Origin: Thermoanaerobaculum aquaticum
GTDB taxonomy: Bacteria; Acidobacteriota; Thermoanaerobaculia; Thermoanaerobaculales; Thermoanaerobaculaceae
Assembly (NCBI RefSeq): GCF_000687145.1
Contig: NZ_JMFG01000022.1
Span: 1 to 50,215, forward strand
Direction: 5' to 3'
DNA length: 50,215 nucleotides
This document shows, one piece after another, positions 17,693-24,757 of the stretch. The notes beneath the pieces are model-generated. The model was not told the origin of the DNA. It was given only the letters and a program-made list of their open reading frames with translations, and did no database searches. The translations under genes and the position numbers were made by a program. Position 1 is the stretch's first letter. Every line of letters starts with the position of its first letter.

Positions 17693-17714
17693 GGGGCGAC
17701 CCACCGGTCGCCCC
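17693..17714. terminator. GC hairpin between convergent genes
   Basis: GGGGCGACC-CACC-GGTCGCCCC is a perfect 9-bp stem lying between the thioesterase stop (17683) and the hppA stop (17742). Neither side has a proper T-run, so it is either a weak bidirectional terminator or a 3'-end stabiliser. Confidence 0.6.
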
Positions 17715-17741
17715 GCAGTGTTCTCACCGCCTCCGGATTTT

Positions 17742-19985
17742 CTAAATGAACAGCGGCGCCAAAACCAGGGTGATGGTGGAAAGCAGCTTGATGAGCACGT
17801 GCAGAGAAGGACCCGCGGTGTCCTTGAACGGATCCCCCACCGTATCGCCCACCACGGCTGCACCGTGGGTGGGGTTTTTCATGCGCTTGCCGTCGGGGGT
17901 CATGAGGTATTTGCCACCGTGGGCCCCGGTTTCAATGAACTTCTTGGCGTTGTCCCAGGCGCCACCGGCGTTGTTCAAGAACAGCGCCACCAGGATGCCG
18001 CCAATGGTGCCCACCATGAGAAGGCCTGCTACCGCTTCCGCGGAAATCAGCGGGTCATCGGGGCGGATGAAGATGCGGAACACCACGCCCACCGCCACCG
18101 GCATGAGCACCACCAGAAGCCCCGGAGCCACCATGCGCTTCAGCGCGGCCTTGGTGACGATGTCCACGCAGGAGCCGTAGTCGGGCTTGAAGTTGGGCGG
18201 AAACACGATGATGTCGTTTTCCCGGGGGAGGTTGGCGTACTGGCGGCGAACCTCCTCAATGATGGACTGGGCCGCCTTCCCCACCGCGCGAATGGCCAAC
18301 GCCGAGAACAGGAACACCAGCATGGCGCCCAAAAGGGCCCCCACGAACACCACCGGTTTGGCCAGGTTCACCACAAAGGGCGCCGACTCCCCCAAACCGG
18401 CGTAGTTCTTCACCTCGTCCATGTACGCCTGGAACAGCAAGAACGCCGCCAACCCTGCCGAGCCAATGGCGTAGCCCTTGGTAAGCGCCTTGGTGGTGTT
18501 GCCCACGGCGTCCAGGCGGTCGGTCTTGCGCCGCACTTCCTCGGGTTGCTGGGACATCTCCACGATGCCGCCGGCGTTGTCGGTAATGGGACCGAAGGTG
18601 TCCATGGCCAGGATGTAAGCCGCGGTGGCCAGCATGCCCATGGTGGCCACAGCGGTGCCGAAAAGACCGGCGTGGGGAAGGCCGGAGGTCTCACCCAACC
18701 AGTAGGAAGCCAGAAGCGCCGCACCCATAACCACCGCCGGCATCCAGGTGCACTCGAAGCCCACGCCCACACCGGCAATGATGTTGGTGGCCGGTCCGGT
18801 GGTGGACGCCTCCGCAATGGACTGCACGGGACGGTAGCGGTACTCGGTGTAGTACTGGGTGATGTACACGAAGGCCACCGAGGTCAAAACCCCAATGACA
18901 CCGCAGAGGAAGAAGTGCCACCAGGCGTTTGGCGCGGCCGGGCTGGAAAGAAGCCAGTAGGTGGCACCGGCAAAGCCAGCCATGGCCAGAGCCACCGCCA
19001 GGTAGTACCCGCGGTTTAAGGCCTCCATGGGGTCCATGCGCTCTTCCTTGTCCATCTTCACCGCCAGAATGCCAATCACCGAAGCCAGGATTCCAAAGGC
19101 GCGGGCCACCAGGGGGAACATCATCACCCCCACCACTCCCATGGAAAACTCAATGCCCTGCTTCTGGGCGGCCGCCGCCAGGGAGGCACCCAGGATCATG
19201 GCGCCGATGTTTTCGGCCGCGGTGGACTCAAAAAGGTCGGCACCACGACCGGCGCAGTCCCCCACGTTGTCGCCCACCAGATCGGCAATCACCGCCGGGT
19301 TTCGGGGGTCGTCCTCGGGAATACCGGCCTCCACCTTGCCCACCAGGTCAGCGCCCACATCGGCAGCTTTGGTGTAAATCCCGCCCCCCAGCTGGGCAAA
19401 AAGAGCCACAAAGGAAGCGCCAAAGCCATAACCCACAATCAACAGCGGCACCTTGGTGGGTTCCACACCGCCCACGGTGGAAACCAGCGCGTAAAGACCG
19501 GCCACACCCAAAAGCGACATGGCCACCACCAGAAGCCCGGAAACCGCCCCACCCCGGAGGGCAATGCGCAGGGCCTCGTTGAGGCTGGAAAGAGCGGCGG
19601 TGGCGGTGCGGATGTTGGAGCGGATGGAAACCCACATCCCCACGTAGCCAGCAAACACCGAGCACAGCGCCCCGAAGATGAACGAGAGGGCAATCCACAG
19701 CGCCAGCTGCAGCGAGCTCCCCACCGGATCAAACTCCCGCGACTGGCGCACAAAGCCGTAGCCAATGAACAAAACCGCGGCAAAGACCGCAGCCAACAGC
19801 AGGATCGTGCGGTTTTGCCGGCGCAGGAAGGCCTCCGCACCTTCCTTGATGGCGTTGGAGATGCGCTGCATCGCCTCGGACCCGGTGTCCTTGGCCATCA
19901 CCCAGCGCACCAGGTAATAGGCCACCAAAAGGCCAAAAAGCGAAAAACCAATCACCAAAGAGATCAAAAGAGCACTTCCAGCCAT
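17742..19985 (-). CDS. hppA: Membrane-bound proton-pumping pyrophosphatase, K+-independent type
   Basis: 747 residues, about 16 membrane helices. The hydrolytic centre is in DVGADLVGKVEAGIPEDDPR and DLVGDNVGDCAGRGADLFE, with the matching C-terminal GDTVGDPFKDTAGPSLH. GNTTKALTKG (Lys499) carries Lys where K+-dependent enzymes carry Ala, which places it in the K+-independent, H+-pumping group. It couples PPi hydrolysis to proton export at the inner membrane and so saves energy from biosynthetic PPi. ATG 19985 has GGGAGGGAAGG upstream; 14 further codons upstream in frame lack signals. It has its own TATAAT promoter and is followed by a hairpin. Confidence 0.97.
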   Translation of the reverse strand: MAGSALLISLVIGFSLFGLLVAYYLVRWVMAKDTGSEAMQRISNAIKEGAEAFLRRQNRTILLLAAVFAAVLFIGYGFVRQSREFDPVGSSLQLALWIALSFIFGALCSVFAGYVGMWVSIRSNIRTATAALSSLNEALRIALRGGAVSGLLVVAMSLLGVAGLYALVSTVGGVEPTKVPLLIVGYGFGASFVALFAQLGGGIYTKAADVGADLVGKVEAGIPEDDPRNPAVIADLVGDNVGDCAGRGADLFESTAAENIGAMILGASLAAAAQKQGIEFSMGVVGVMMFPLVARAFGILASVIGILAVKMDKEERMDPMEALNRGYYLAVALAMAGFAGATYWLLSSPAAPNAWWHFFLCGVIGVLTSVAFVYITQYYTEYRYRPVQSIAEASTTGPATNIIAGVGVGFECTWMPAVVMGAALLASYWLGETSGLPHAGLFGTAVATMGMLATAAYILAMDTFGPITDNAGGIVEMSQQPEEVRRKTDRLDAVGNTTKALTKGYAIGSAGLAAFLLFQAYMDEVKNYAGLGESAPFVVNLAKPVVFVGALLGAMLVFLFSALAIRAVGKAAQSIIEEVRRQYANLPRENDIIVFPPNFKPDYGSCVDIVTKAALKRMVAPGLLVVLMPVAVGVVFRIFIRPDDPLISAEAVAGLLMVGTIGGILVALFLNNAGGAWDNAKKFIETGAHGGKYLMTPDGKRMKNPTHGAAVVGDTVGDPFKDTAGPSLHVLIKLLSTITLVLAPLFI

Positions 19986-20039
19986 GCCTTCCCTCCCCGG
20001 CAACCGAGCCCTTGGGCCTCGGTGCAAAAATTCTGGGGG

Positions 20040-20069
20040 ATTATACCTTCAGTGCGCGGGCCACTTTAA
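20040..20069 (-). promoter_or_regulatory. hppA promoter (TATAAT)
   Basis: Minus strand: a perfect TATAAT at 20045-20040 with TTAAAG (20069-20064) at an 18-base spacing. Predicted start near 20033 gives a leader of about 48 bases. The leader holds an imperfect hairpin, CCGAGCCC/GGGCCTCGG (20004-20022), just before the ribosome-binding site. Confidence 0.7.
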
Positions 20070-20113
20070 AGCTACACCCGGGCGCCCGGCTCGCTCGCTA
20101 GGGCTTTACGGTT

Positions 20114-21322
20114 TCACCGAGCCCCGTCGCCCTCCCCCGGCTCAGCGACGCGCAAAAGGAGCCATCCTCCTGCCAGAAAAAAGGCGGTGGTGGCCAAAAC
20201 GCCCGCCCGGGGGCTATTGGCGAGTTGTGTAGCAACGGAAAAGACCGCCGGCCCCGCAATTCCGGCCAGCCGCGCAGAAACGTCAAAAAACGAAAAAAAC
20301 GCCGCTTCGGCCCCGGCCGGGACAAAGCGCGCAAAGAGCGAGCGGGAAAGCGCCTGCGCACCCCCTTGCACCAGGCCCACGGCCACCGCCAAAACCCAAA
20401 ACTCCCAAGCGTGGGCAAGCCGAGCGCCCCAAAGCCCCACCGCCAGGTACACCAAAAGGGCCGCAAGGATGAGCTTCTTGCACCCCACCCTCCTCGCCCC
20501 CCAGCCAAAGGCCAGGGTGGCCGGCACCCCTACTAACTGGGCCACCAGCAAAGCCCCCACCAGGTGAGCCAGGGGGATCCCCAGCTCCCCGCCGTAAGCC
20601 CCGGCCATCTTAATCACCGTGCCGATGCCGTCATTGTAAAGCCAGTAAGCCAGGAGAAAACGAAAAGCGTTGGGGTTTTGTTTGAGCCTGGCAAAGCTTT
20701 CCCGAAGCACCTGCCAGGGCCTGGGCTTGCCCGCCGGAGGCTCGGGCACCAGAGCAAAAAGCGGCAGGGAAAACACCGCCCACCAAACACCCACCGCAGC
20801 AAAGGCCCAGAAGGTATGCCCTCCACGCCAAAGCGAAAGCGCCAGGATGAGCGCCAGCGCTCCCCCGATGTAGCCTAAGCTGTACCCCCAGGCCGAAACC
20901 TGGTCCAGCTCGTTCCGCGGGGCTATCCCCACCAGCAATGAGTCGTAAGCCACGTTGCCCAGGACAAAAGCGGTGGCGCCCAAAACGTAGGCAACCCCCG
21001 CCCAGAGCCAGTGCCCGTCGAGAAAGAAGCCCACCAAACCGCAGGAAACAGCGCCGCAGGCAATTAAAACCGCCAGCATCTGCCGTCTTTTGGCCCGGGA
21101 GTCCATAAAGGCCCCTAAAAGCGGTGTGACCGCCAGGCTTGCCGCCAGGCCCGCAGTGGCCAGCCACCCCCAGGCCACCGTTCCGGCCGGAGCCCCCAGC
21201 TGGCGGTTGGCCGCCTGCACCAACAGCGGCGGCAAAAGCGCGGTCATGCACACCAACGCAAAGGCGGAGTTGGCCCAGTCGTACCAGCACCACGCCCACT
21301 GCCGCGGGTTGAGTTTGCGCAC
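20114..21322 (-). CDS. MFS transporter, UMF1 family
   Basis: 402 residues, about 12 membrane helices. The N-terminal WAWCWYDWANSAFALV is the UMF1 (Atg22-like) family signature, and YDSLLVGIAPRNELDQVSAWGYSLGYIGGALAL matches the family's conserved central region. Probably exports amino acids or other small solutes; substrate unknown. GTG 21322 is chosen because a TAGCCT box ends exactly six bases before it, the leaderless pattern of this genome; a TTG two codons upstream is the alternative. It lies upstream of hppA on the same strand but the hppA promoter separates them. Confidence 0.87.
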   Translation of the reverse strand: MRKLNPRQWAWCWYDWANSAFALVCMTALLPPLLVQAANRQLGAPAGTVAWGWLATAGLAASLAVTPLLGAFMDSRAKRRQMLAVLIACGAVSCGLVGFFLDGHWLWAGVAYVLGATAFVLGNVAYDSLLVGIAPRNELDQVSAWGYSLGYIGGALALILALSLWRGGHTFWAFAAVGVWWAVFSLPLFALVPEPPAGKPRPWQVLRESFARLKQNPNAFRFLLAYWLYNDGIGTVIKMAGAYGGELGIPLAHLVGALLVAQLVGVPATLAFGWGARRVGCKKLILAALLVYLAVGLWGARLAHAWEFWVLAVAVGLVQGGAQALSRSLFARFVPAGAEAAFFSFFDVSARLAGIAGPAVFSVATQLANSPRAGVLATTAFFLAGGWLLLRVAEPGEGDGAR

Positions 21323-21328
21323 CGGCAA

Positions 21329-21334
21329 AGGCTA
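21329..21334 (-). promoter_or_regulatory. -10-like box TAGCCT, leaderless start of the UMF1 gene
   Basis: Minus-strand TAGCCT with a six-base gap to GTG 21322. It is weaker than the other boxes. It faces the divergent TACAAT box at 21353, leaving about 40 bases between the two start codons. Confidence 0.4.
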
Positions 21335-21352
21335 AAGCTTTCGGCGCAAAGC

Positions 21353-21358
21353 TACAAT
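21353..21358 (+). promoter_or_regulatory. -10 box TACAAT, leaderless start of the 21365 gene
   Basis: TACAAT followed by exactly six bases and ATG 21365. No Shine-Dalgarno sequence in between and no clear -35. Confidence 0.65.
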
Positions 21359-21364
21359 GCCCCC

Positions 21365-21832
21365 ATGGTTGCGCTCTTGCTTTTGCTCGCCACCCTGCAA
21401 GCGCCTACGCCGGAGACACCACCGGAGGTACCGCCAGAGGCGCAGGTCCTCCAAACCCTTGAGGAGCTGCGGAAGGGGGAAATGTTTCTGGATGCCGACC
21501 ACCTGGAGCCTCTGGTGGCCTACTCCATGACCCTGGTGGAGGGCTGCCGCAGGCTTTCCGGCCGAGCTGCCTTCCTGGAGCCCCTCCGCAGCTTGCGCGA
21601 AGCTGGAGCTGTGGTCACACGCCTGCTGTTCCAGGAAGTGAACGCCCGCGTGTACGGCGCCAGCGCCGTGGTGACCTACCGCTTCGTGCGGCAGGTCAAA
21701 GGCGGGCCGGAAGCCGGCAAGAGCGAAGGCTTTTCCACCGACGTTTTCGAAAAACGCGAGGACGGGGTGTGGATCCTAGTGCACCGGCATCGGGTCACGC
21801 CTTGCCGCCCGCATCCGGGTAGCGCACCGTAA
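21365..21832 (+). CDS. Small exported NTF2/SnoaL-like (DUF4440-type) protein
   Basis: 155 residues. MVALLLLLATLQA could act as a short signal peptide, followed by a Pro/Glu linker. The body reads like a cystatin/NTF2-type cone fold: a helix ending in GEMFLDADHLEPLVAYSMTL, then ARVYGASAVVTYRFVRQ and the closing strand DGVWILVHRHRV, typical of DUF4440. Enzymatic role unknown. The last 38 bases overlap the 3' end of queF on the opposite strand. Confidence 0.7.
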   Translation: MVALLLLLATLQAPTPETPPEVPPEAQVLQTLEELRKGEMFLDADHLEPLVAYSMTLVEGCRRLSGRAAFLEPLRSLREAGAVVTRLLFQEVNARVYGASAVVTYRFVRQVKGGPEAGKSEGFSTDVFEKREDGVWILVHRHRVTPCRPHPGSAP

Positions 21833-22202
21833 CCACCGTGTGGATGCCGCCCCGCAGCCGGTAGTCCAGGGTGACCTCCATGCGCTTGGGCTGCACCGCC
21901 CGCACCAAATCCTCCAGCAGGCGGTTGGCAGCGTGCTCCTGGTAAATCCCCACCTGGCGAAAGGAGGTGAGGTAGTACTTCAGGGACTTGAGCTCGAGGC
22001 AAAGACGGTCGGGAACGTAGCGGATCACCAGGGTTCCAAAGTCGGGCAGCCCGGAAAACGGGCACACGCAGTTCCACTCATCGGTTTCAATGGTGATTTC
22101 CGCTTCCCGCTGCGGGTACTCGTAAGCAAAGGTCTCCAAAAAATCCGGCCGGATGGCCTCCTCCCCCACAAACGGAAAGGTTTTACCTTCGGCTTGCACC
22201 AT
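21795..22202 (-). CDS. queF: NADPH-dependent 7-cyano-7-deazaguanine (preQ0) reductase
   Basis: 135 residues, the short (YkvM-type) QueF. The catalytic Cys47 lies in CPFSGLPDFG, and the QueF motif ELKSLKYYLTSFR binds NADPH/substrate; IYQEHAANRLLEDL follows. It reduces preQ0 to preQ1 in queuosine biosynthesis of tRNA. ATG 22202 has GGAGGAG upstream and begins inside the last 20 bases of the uracil-DNA glycosylase gene, so translation is probably coupled. The gene extends 38 bases under the convergent 21365 gene. No preQ1 riboswitch precedes it because it lies inside the operon. Confidence 0.95.
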   Translation of the reverse strand: MVQAEGKTFPFVGEEAIRPDFLETFAYEYPQREAEITIETDEWNCVCPFSGLPDFGTLVIRYVPDRLCLELKSLKYYLTSFRQVGIYQEHAANRLLEDLVRAVQPKRMEVTLDYRLRGGIHTVVTVRYPDAGGKA

Positions 22203-22914
22203 GGTGGCTCTCCTCCCCCGCCAGCTGCAAACAGCGCGCCAGGATTGTATCGAAGGCGGCGGCGGTGAGGCGACCGGTGAAGGTGTTTTGCTGGGAAACG
22301 TGGTAGGAATCCACCAGCACCACACCTCCCGCTAGCAGGTGCTCGCGGCCATGGCCAAATTTGGGTTTGGGCCTGGGACACCCACCCGGCCAGGCCGCCA
22401 AAACCGCCTCATGAGCAATGCCGCCCAACGCCAGAATCACCCGCAGGCGGGAAAGGCTTGCAAGGTCCGCCTGCAGAAAGGGGCGGCAGGCGGCCAGCTC
22501 GGCAGGGAGGGGCCGGTTTTTGGGAGGCGCGCAGCGCAAGGCCGCCGTGATAAAAACCCCAAAAAGCGCCAGCCCATCCTCCCGGTGCCGGCTTTCCCCT
22601 TGCGACGCCAGCCCAAAGCGGTGCAGCGCGGCGTAGAGAAAGTCCCCGGAGCGATCGCCGGTGAACATCCGCCCGGTGCGGTTGGCACCAAAGGCCGCTG
22701 GAGCCAAACCGACGATGGCCAAAAAAGCGTTGGGGTCTCCAAAAGCCGGCACCGGCCTGGCCCAAAAACCGTGCCGCGCCACCTCCTCCCGGAAACGGGG
22801 GGGCACCCGCAGCGCACAGCTTTCCCGAAACCCCACCAACCGCGAGCACTTCCGGCAAGAAAGCAAATTTTCCCTGATCCCTGACGAGGTTTCCCCTTCC
22901 CCCATGCCAGCCAT
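22183..22914 (-). CDS. Uracil-DNA glycosylase, family 5 (UDGb type)
   Basis: 243 residues. Iron-sulfur cysteines begin with C20-RKC23-SRLV, with further Cys in ALRCAPP and AACRPFL. Motif 1 is GLAPAAFGANRTGRMFTGD, with Ala-rich context in place of the usual Asp/Asn as in family 5; motif 2 is YHVSQQNTFTGRLT (usual form HPSxxNxxTG). It removes uracil and related deaminated bases; family 5 is common in thermophiles. ATG 22914 is chosen over a TTG five codons upstream. It overlaps queF by 20 bases. Upstream it is divergent from the cNMP gene. Confidence 0.9.
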   Translation of the reverse strand: MAGMGEGETSSGIRENLLSCRKCSRLVGFRESCALRVPPRFREEVARHGFWARPVPAFGDPNAFLAIVGLAPAAFGANRTGRMFTGDRSGDFLYAALHRFGLASQGESRHREDGLALFGVFITAALRCAPPKNRPLPAELAACRPFLQADLASLSRLRVILALGGIAHEAVLAAWPGGCPRPKPKFGHGREHLLAGGVVLVDSYHVSQQNTFTGRLTAAAFDTILARCLQLAGEESHHGASRR

Positions 22915-22970
22915 GTTACTTTCCCGCAAACCCTACCGCCACCGCAGCCACCCAAGGCCGCAACGCGCGT

Positions 22971-22999
22971 TTGACAGCCCTAAAAGGGGACCGTAAACT
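22971..22999 (+). promoter_or_regulatory. Sigma-70 promoter of the TPR/cNMP gene
   Basis: TTGACA (22971-22976), 17 bases, TAAACT (22994-22999). Predicted start near 23006, twelve bases before ATG 23018. Among the best promoters in the window. Confidence 0.85.
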
Positions 23000-23017
23000 G
23001 GCGTTGGTGCCAAGTTT

Positions 23018-24736
23018 ATGAGCAGGAACCCGGTGGAACCGCACCCCATCTTTGCCGAAAAGCTTTCGGCACTGGCGGAGAGGCTTGCGGCTGCAGGGCA
23101 GTACACCTTTGCCGCCGAGGTTTTGGAAATTGCCGCCACCCTCACCCCCCGCGCCGAGCCCCTGCGCAAGCGCATGCTGGTGCTCAAGGAGCTGGCCAAG
23201 TCGGCGGAGGACCCGGAGCGGGAGTACAAGCGCCGCAACCTGGAGGCCTCCCATGCCGTGGGCATGGCGCGCATCTTGGAAGGGCGTGGGGAGCTGGGGC
23301 GCGCCCAGGAGATGTTTGACCTGGCCAAGCTGCGGGCGCCCTTTCACTACCTGGCCTACGCCGGTGCCGGTTACCTCCACCTTCGCCGCCGGGACCTGCG
23401 CGCCGCCCTGGAGGAGTTCGTCCAGGCCCGCCGCCTTAACCCTCTGGACCGCAAGCTGGCGGTGGAATGCGCCCGCATTGCCCTGGAGCTTGAGGATTAC
23501 CTGGAGGCCCTGCGCCACGCGGTGGACGCCCTGCTGCTTACCCAGGGTGTCAGCGATGCGGAAGAAGCCGCGGCCCGCCGGCGTGTGGAAACCCTGGCTA
23601 ACCTGTGTCGTCTCTCCCGGGAGGAGCTGGCCGAGCTCCACCGCCAGCGGGCGCAGTTACTGCAGCGGGCCTGCGACCATGTGGCGCTGACCCGGGCCCG
23701 GCTGTTCTCCGCCTACCCCCTGGTGGGGTTGGGACGCAAACCCACCCGCCCTGCCGTGCCCCAGGAAGACCTCCTGCGCCTGGCCTTGGATGTGCGCCGC
23801 TTCAAGGTTTTCCGCCACTTTACCGATGCCCAGCTCTTGCAGCTGGTGCAGGTGGCACGCAAGGAGCAGTTCCGGGCCGCTCAAACCCTGGCCAACGAAG
23901 GGCAGGAGGATTACGACGTCTTCCTCATCCTTTCGGGAACGGTCCAGGTGGTGCGCCGCACGCCGGTGGGTGCGCAGGTGCAGGCGTCGCTTTCCGCCGG
24001 CGATCTGGTGGGCGAGGTGGCGTTTTTGGACCGCCGCCCCCGCTCCTCGTCGCTCATCATCACGGAACCGGCGGTGATCCTGCGCTGGGAAGCGGAGGAG
24101 CTTTCCCGCCTGATCCACACCAACCGCGAGCTGCACGCCGCGCTTTTGTGGTCCTTCTGGCACGCTCTGGCCAGCAAGATCCGCATGGCCAACAGCGCCA
24201 TGAACCGCATCATTGCCCCGGGACGCACCGCGGTTCGCCAGACCGCCGGGCAAGCGGGAGAGCCGGTGCGGTTGGATCCCGCCGACAAGGTGGCGCTCCT
24301 GCGGGAGCAGGGCTTATCCGCTTCCGAGCTGCGGCTTTTGGCCACCTATTCGCGGGAGGTTCGCTTCCCCCCCGAAACCCTCATCTTTGCGGAAGGACAG
24401 CGGGGCGACGAGCTTTACATCGTGGTGGACGGTCAGGTGCGCATTTCCCGCAACCTCCCGGGCTTGGGGGAAGAAGCGCTGGCCATCTTAGGGCGCGGCG
24501 AGATCTTCGGGGAAATGGCGCTCATTGACGATGAACCGCGCAGCGCCGATGCCCGCGCCCACACCCAAGGTTGCACGCTCTTCGTGGTGGATCGCTCCCG
24601 CCTGGAAGAGGTGCTGGACCTGGACCCCGACGCCGCCTGTCAGTTCCTCACCCTCATGTGCCAGATCCTGTGCCGGCGCTTGCGGGCCATGAACGACCGC
24701 TTGCTGGCCTGGCACCTCATGGCCATGCACGAGTAA
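23018..24736 (+). CDS. TPR protein with two cyclic-nucleotide-binding domains
   Basis: 572 residues with no signal peptide. Residues about 10-190 are helical, with TPR-like pairs (FAAEVLEIAATLTPRAEP; ARILEGRGELGRAQEMFDLA; AALEEFVQARRLNPLDRKLA). Two CRP-type cNMP-binding domains follow: about 255-380 (DYDVFLILSGTVQVVRR ... GDLVGEVAFLDRRPRSSS) and about 425-560 (GDELYIVVDGQVRISRN ... GEIFGEMALIDDEPRSA). Each carries a GE-x3-L and R-S phosphate-binding-cassette pattern. No HTH, kinase or cyclase domain is attached, so it looks like a cytoplasmic cyclic-nucleotide sensor acting through protein contacts. The ATG follows a strong promoter with a 12-base leader. Ligand unknown. Confidence 0.88.
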   Translation: MSRNPVEPHPIFAEKLSALAERLAAAGQYTFAAEVLEIAATLTPRAEPLRKRMLVLKELAKSAEDPEREYKRRNLEASHAVGMARILEGRGELGRAQEMFDLAKLRAPFHYLAYAGAGYLHLRRRDLRAALEEFVQARRLNPLDRKLAVECARIALELEDYLEALRHAVDALLLTQGVSDAEEAAARRRVETLANLCRLSREELAELHRQRAQLLQRACDHVALTRARLFSAYPLVGLGRKPTRPAVPQEDLLRLALDVRRFKVFRHFTDAQLLQLVQVARKEQFRAAQTLANEGQEDYDVFLILSGTVQVVRRTPVGAQVQASLSAGDLVGEVAFLDRRPRSSSLIITEPAVILRWEAEELSRLIHTNRELHAALLWSFWHALASKIRMANSAMNRIIAPGRTAVRQTAGQAGEPVRLDPADKVALLREQGLSASELRLLATYSREVRFPPETLIFAEGQRGDELYIVVDGQVRISRNLPGLGEEALAILGRGEIFGEMALIDDEPRSADARAHTQGCTLFVVDRSRLEEVLDLDPDAACQFLTLMCQILCRRLRAMNDRLLAWHLMAMHE

Positions 24737-24745
24737 AAAAGCCCG

Positions 24746-24751
24746 TACAAT
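24746..24751 (+). promoter_or_regulatory. -10 box TACAAT, leaderless start of the helicase gene
   Basis: TACAAT followed by exactly six bases (GCCGCC) and GTG 24758. No Shine-Dalgarno sequence and no clear -35. Placed only 10 bases after the previous stop. Confidence 0.65.
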
Positions 24752-24757
24752 GCCGCC

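Noticed and set aside
17547-19019. 490-codon plus-strand open frame opposite hppA
   Set aside because: His/Arg/Gly-rich antisense shadow of a certain pyrophosphatase gene.
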